A stretch of DNA of 16,905 nucleotides from Clostridia bacterium (GTDB taxonomy: Bacteria > Bacillota > Clostridia > Oscillospirales > Acutalibacteraceae): NCBI GenBank assembly GCA_900768035.1, contig CAAGBH010000092.1, positions 1 to 16,905 on the forward strand. Direction: 5' to 3'. Position 1 is the stretch's first letter. Each line of letters begins with the position of its first letter. A program made the translations under genes and the position numbers. Under the pieces are notes generated by a model. That model had not been told where the DNA came from, searched no databases, and was given only the letters and a program-made list of their open reading frames with translations. Positions 14,607 through 16,905 of this stretch are shown here, one piece after another.

Positions 14607-15881
14607 TCAAATTTCGATAAGTTTTTCCAAAGCAGCGTACTTAACTGCCACGCAAAGCACCGCCGAAGCCTTTTCAATTTCGCTTACAGTCGGGAAAGAG
14701 GGGGCTATTCTAATGTTGGAATCTTTGGGGTCTTTGCCATAAGGGTAAGTAGCACCCGCCGGTGTCAAAGTCATACCTGCGTTAGCGCAAAGTTCTTCAA
14801 CCCTTTTAGCACAACCCTCCAATACATTAAGGCTTATAAAATATCCGCCGTTTGGTTTAGTCCACTGCGCAATTCCAAGACCTTTTAACTGACTGTCAAA
14901 TTCCGCCAAAACCGTATCAAACTTAGGACGTAAATTATCCGCCAACTTCTTCATATGCTTTTTAACGTCACTGAGACTTCTGAACATTCTTGCGTGTCTT
15001 AACTGATTTAATTTATCGGGACCGATTGTCTGATACTGCATTCTGCCCTTTAAAATTGCAACGTTGTTAGGGCTTGCCGCCTCAACTGCCACACCTGCGC
15101 CGGGGAATGTGATTTTTGACGAAGAAGTGAAAATAATCGGTAAATCGGGGTTGCCTTGTTTCACACATTCGTCATAGATATTGAGCAATTCATCTTCACT
15201 CTCATATAAACTATGAACAACATACGCGTTATCCCAAAAAATTCTGAAATCCTTTGCAGCGGGTTTCAGCGCTGCCATTCTCTTTACAACCTCATCGCTA
15301 TAGGTGATGCCGTCGGGATTAGAATATTTAGGAACGCACCATATACCTTTAACGGTAGAATCTTTAACCCATTCTTCAACAGCGTCCATATCCGGACCAT
15401 TTTCGTTCATATTTATAGGTATCAATTTAAAACCGAAATATTCTGCAATAGCAAAATGTCTGTCATAACCGGGCACGGGACACAAAAACTTACGCTCTTT
15501 ACATTCATACCAAGGCTCCGCTCCCATACCGTGAGTCATAGCCTGAGCAATTGTATCAAACATCATATTAAGCGAAGAATTACCGCCCACGATAATCTGT
15601 TCGGGTTTGAGTTCCAAAATCTCGGCAAAGAGATTTTTAAGTTCCACAAGTCCGTCAAGACCGCCGTAATTTCTGCAATCAATTCCGCTTATATTTTTAA
15701 ATCCTGTGTCATTACCCACAAGGTCAAACATTTTTTCACTAATATCCATATTGTCAAACGAAGGTTTTCCGCGCGACATATCAAGCGATAAATGAAGAGC
15801 CCTTAAAGATTCATAATCTTTTTTAACCTTTTCAAATTCCTGCAACAAATCTTCCCGTTGCATTTCACAATAGTTAAGCAT
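14607..15881 (-). CDS. Aminotransferase, aspartate aminotransferase Ic subfamily
   Basis: A 424-residue PLP enzyme of the class-Ic aspartate aminotransferase group (PF12897 type, as in the corynebacterial AspT). The opening LSLDMSRGKPSFDNMDIS is the family signature. The PLP lysine is K256 in TSSSKITFPGAG, the aspartate is D217 in IFWDNAYVVH, and YSNPDG gives the asparagine at 188. The C-terminal SNIRIAPSFP holds the substrate carboxylate arginine. It would interconvert aspartate and oxaloacetate with glutamate/2-oxoglutarate in the cytoplasm. The ATG has GGAGGAG 5 nt upstream, and a TTGAAA-17-TATCAT promoter lies just before. No terminator is obvious at its 3' end, where the secDF promoter begins, so some readthrough into secDF is possible. 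The exact amino donor range is not proven. Confidence 0.93.
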   Translation of the reverse strand: MLNYCEMQREDLLQEFEKVKKDYESLRALHLSLDMSRGKPSFDNMDISEKMFDLVGNDTGFKNISGIDCRNYGGLDGLVELKNLFAEILELKPEQIIVGGNSSLNMMFDTIAQAMTHGMGAEPWYECKERKFLCPVPGYDRHFAIAEYFGFKLIPINMNENGPDMDAVEEWVKDSTVKGIWCVPKYSNPDGITYSDEVVKRMAALKPAAKDFRIFWDNAYVVHSLYESEDELLNIYDECVKQGNPDLPIIFTSSSKITFPGAGVAVEAASPNNVAILKGRMQYQTIGPDKLNQLRHARMFRSLSDVKKHMKKLADNLRPKFDTVLAEFDSQLKGLGIAQWTKPNGGYFISLNVLEGCAKRVEELCANAGMTLTPAGATYPYGKDPKDSNIRIAPSFPTVSEIEKASAVLCVAVKYAALEKLIEI

Positions 15882-15906
15882 AAATACTCCTCCTAATAAC
15901 TAATTA

Positions 15907-15935
15907 ATGATACTATATTTATACTCGGTTTTCAA
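15907..15935 (-). promoter_or_regulatory. Promoter of the aminotransferase gene
   Basis: On the minus strand TTGAAA (15930-15935), a 17-nt spacer and TATCAT (15907-15912), about 25 nt before the ATG. I see no T-box or riboswitch-like leader in the short 5' region. Confidence 0.7.
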
Positions 15936-15946
15936 GCATTTTTTAT

Positions 15947-15986
15947 ACCAAAAAAGCAAAAAGACTGCTTATTTTGCAGTCTTTTT
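15947..15986 (-). terminator. Terminator of the parB/noc-family gene
   Basis: AAAAAGACTGC (15958-15968) pairs perfectly with GCAGTCTTTTT (15976-15986). On the minus strand TTTTTGCTTTTTT follows. It lies 6 nt past the stop of the ParB-family gene. Confidence 0.85.
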
Positions 15987-15992
15987 ACCATA

Positions 15993-16823
15993 TCAGCAGA
16001 TTTCGAGTTGTTTACACTTATTGCTCTTAGGTTGTTCTTTATCAATTCTGACCTTATATTCAATATACTTTTGATTTTCAACCTTTCGGGTTGCCGCTTT
16101 TACGCCTGCGCTCTGCAAAACATCAACGAGTTTTGAAAGACTGTTATAAAACATTCTTACATCGCCTATTGCATATTTTTTGGTCTGTGCCGGACCTTGC
16201 TCGATTTTCGTTTCAGGATTTAAAATACCGTCAATATATTCTTGGGTTTTAAGGACATTTAGTTGATTTTCGCATATAAATTCAAGCGCTTCGTGACGCT
16301 TGCTTTCGGGCAACTGTAAAAGTATTCGTGCGTGAGTTTCTGAAAGTTCTGACTCAACAATTCTTCCCCACAAATCCTTTTCGAGCCTCAAAAGACGAAG
16401 TTTATTTCTTATCTGGGAATATGACATTCCAAGCCTTAGAGATACTTCCATTTGGGTTAGTCCGTAATGCTTCATAAGTTTATCAATCACACACGCCTGT
16501 TCAAAAATGTTTAAATCCCGCCGTTGCAAATTTTCCACCGCCGATAATACTGCGGCGTTTTTTTCGTCGGCAATATGTATTACACAGGGTATCCTGCGAA
16601 GTCCCACCATTTGCGCCGCACGAAAACGTCGGTTTCCTGCAATTATTTCATATCTTCCGTCATAACTTTTTCTTACTGCCAGAGGCTCTATTATTCCGTT
16701 TGTTGCTATACTGTCCGCAAGAGTTTTTATATCTTCTTCAAAACTCTCTGTGTTGCTATTCTCACACATTTTTATATCTTCCGGTTTTAACATTAAAAAC
16801 TTTTTATCCAATATACTGTGCAT
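15993..16823 (-). CDS. ParB/Spo0J/Noc family DNA-binding protein
   Basis: A 276-residue ParB-family protein, close in length to Bacillus Noc (about 283). The N-terminal CTP-binding domain shows GIIEPLAVR (43-51), an altered second motif GNRRFRAA (63-70, usually GERRxRA) and ENLQRRDLN (97-105). A helix-turn-helix follows at about 122-146 (GLTQMEVSLRLGMSYSQIRNK), then a helical middle region with the Noc-like NQLNVLKTQEYID (186-198). The usual NPxQPR at the N-terminus is absent. Such proteins load on parS or NBS sites as CTP-dependent clamps, in chromosome segregation or nucleoid occlusion. No soj/parA is visible, because the window ends upstream. I cannot decide between Noc and Spo0J; the Noc-like features favour Noc slightly. 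GGAGGAGG lies 4 nt before the ATG. Confidence 0.9.
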   Translation of the reverse strand: MHSILDKKFLMLKPEDIKMCENSNTESFEEDIKTLADSIATNGIIEPLAVRKSYDGRYEIIAGNRRFRAAQMVGLRRIPCVIHIADEKNAAVLSAVENLQRRDLNIFEQACVIDKLMKHYGLTQMEVSLRLGMSYSQIRNKLRLLRLEKDLWGRIVESELSETHARILLQLPESKRHEALEFICENQLNVLKTQEYIDGILNPETKIEQGPAQTKKYAIGDVRMFYNSLSKLVDVLQSAGVKAATRKVENQKYIEYKVRIDKEQPKSNKCKQLEIC

Positions 16824-16843
16824 TCTGCCTCCTCCTTGCTTTA

Positions 16844-16872
16844 ATTATTACAAGATGTTGTAAATTTGTAAA
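16844..16872 (-). promoter_or_regulatory. Probable promoter of the parB/noc-family gene with internal palindrome
   Basis: On the minus strand TTTACA (16867-16872), a 17-nt spacer and AATAAT (16844-16849). The perfect palindrome TTACAA-GATG-TTGTAA (16848-16863) fills the spacer and touches the -10 box, an ideal place for a repressor. It does not match the Bacillus parS consensus or the NBS consensus as I recall them. Confidence 0.45.
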
Positions 16873-16905
16873 GAAAAACCCATCGTGAAAATTCGCCCTA
16901 TAAAA

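Noticed and set aside
15213..15791. 192-codon plus-strand frame opposite the aminotransferase
   Set aside because: It is antisense to a clear PLP-enzyme gene, has no ribosome binding site or domain, and is explained by the codon usage of the real gene.

Overview
The window is one end of a contig from a low-GC Gram-positive bacterium, most likely an anaerobic clostridium (Oscillospirales/Clostridiales type, possibly from a gut metagenome). The evidence is the AT-rich composition, strong GGAGG-type ribosome binding sites, sigma-A promoters with 17-nt spacers, a FeoB gene followed by the small Cys-rich FeoB partner, a solo BioY, and a Noc/Spo0J-type ParB. No species can be named from the sequence. 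The first 19 bases match the end of an Illumina TruSeq adapter, so the left edge is an untrimmed contig end and the first gene is truncated there.

Layout. (1) 20-1892: 3' part of feoB (ferrous iron transport), a 48-codon FeoB-associated Cys-rich membrane protein, and a strong terminator. (2) 1893-3000: a patch without housekeeping genes. It has a 27-nt copy of the 5' end of a tRNA-Pro gene, a GC-richer segment with several small inverted repeats, the intact tRNA-Pro(CGG), several hairpins, and a small membrane protein gene bracketed by a 15-nt inverted repeat. (3) 3025-5110: a nitroreductase and a bioY gene divergently transcribed from a shared intergenic region, a membrane-anchored unknown protein, then a cluster of overlapping inverted repeats. 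(4) 5124-11221, minus strand: a tightly packed operon read murD, M42 peptidase, M42 peptidase, GNAT acetyltransferase, Met-gamma-lyase-like PLP enzyme (YnbB family), unknown 222-aa protein. Adjacent genes overlap or nearly touch, and one promoter upstream of murD can serve them all. (5) 11376-12232: a lone plus-strand gene with a faint DUF2935-like pattern. (6) 12235-16863, minus strand: secD-secF with an 8-nt overlap, a class-Ic aspartate-type aminotransferase with its own promoter, and a parB/noc-family gene with a palindrome inside its promoter.

Most of the window is ordinary chromosomal housekeeping: protein export, peptidoglycan precursor synthesis, amino-acid metabolism, nucleoid biology, iron and biotin uptake. 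I found no CRISPR array, transposase, integrase or phage module. The parts that most deserve a second look are the partial tRNA duplication with its adjoining segment (1935-2090), the interleaved inverted repeats at 5016-5109, and the murD-led operon with two peptidases and an uncharacterised last gene.
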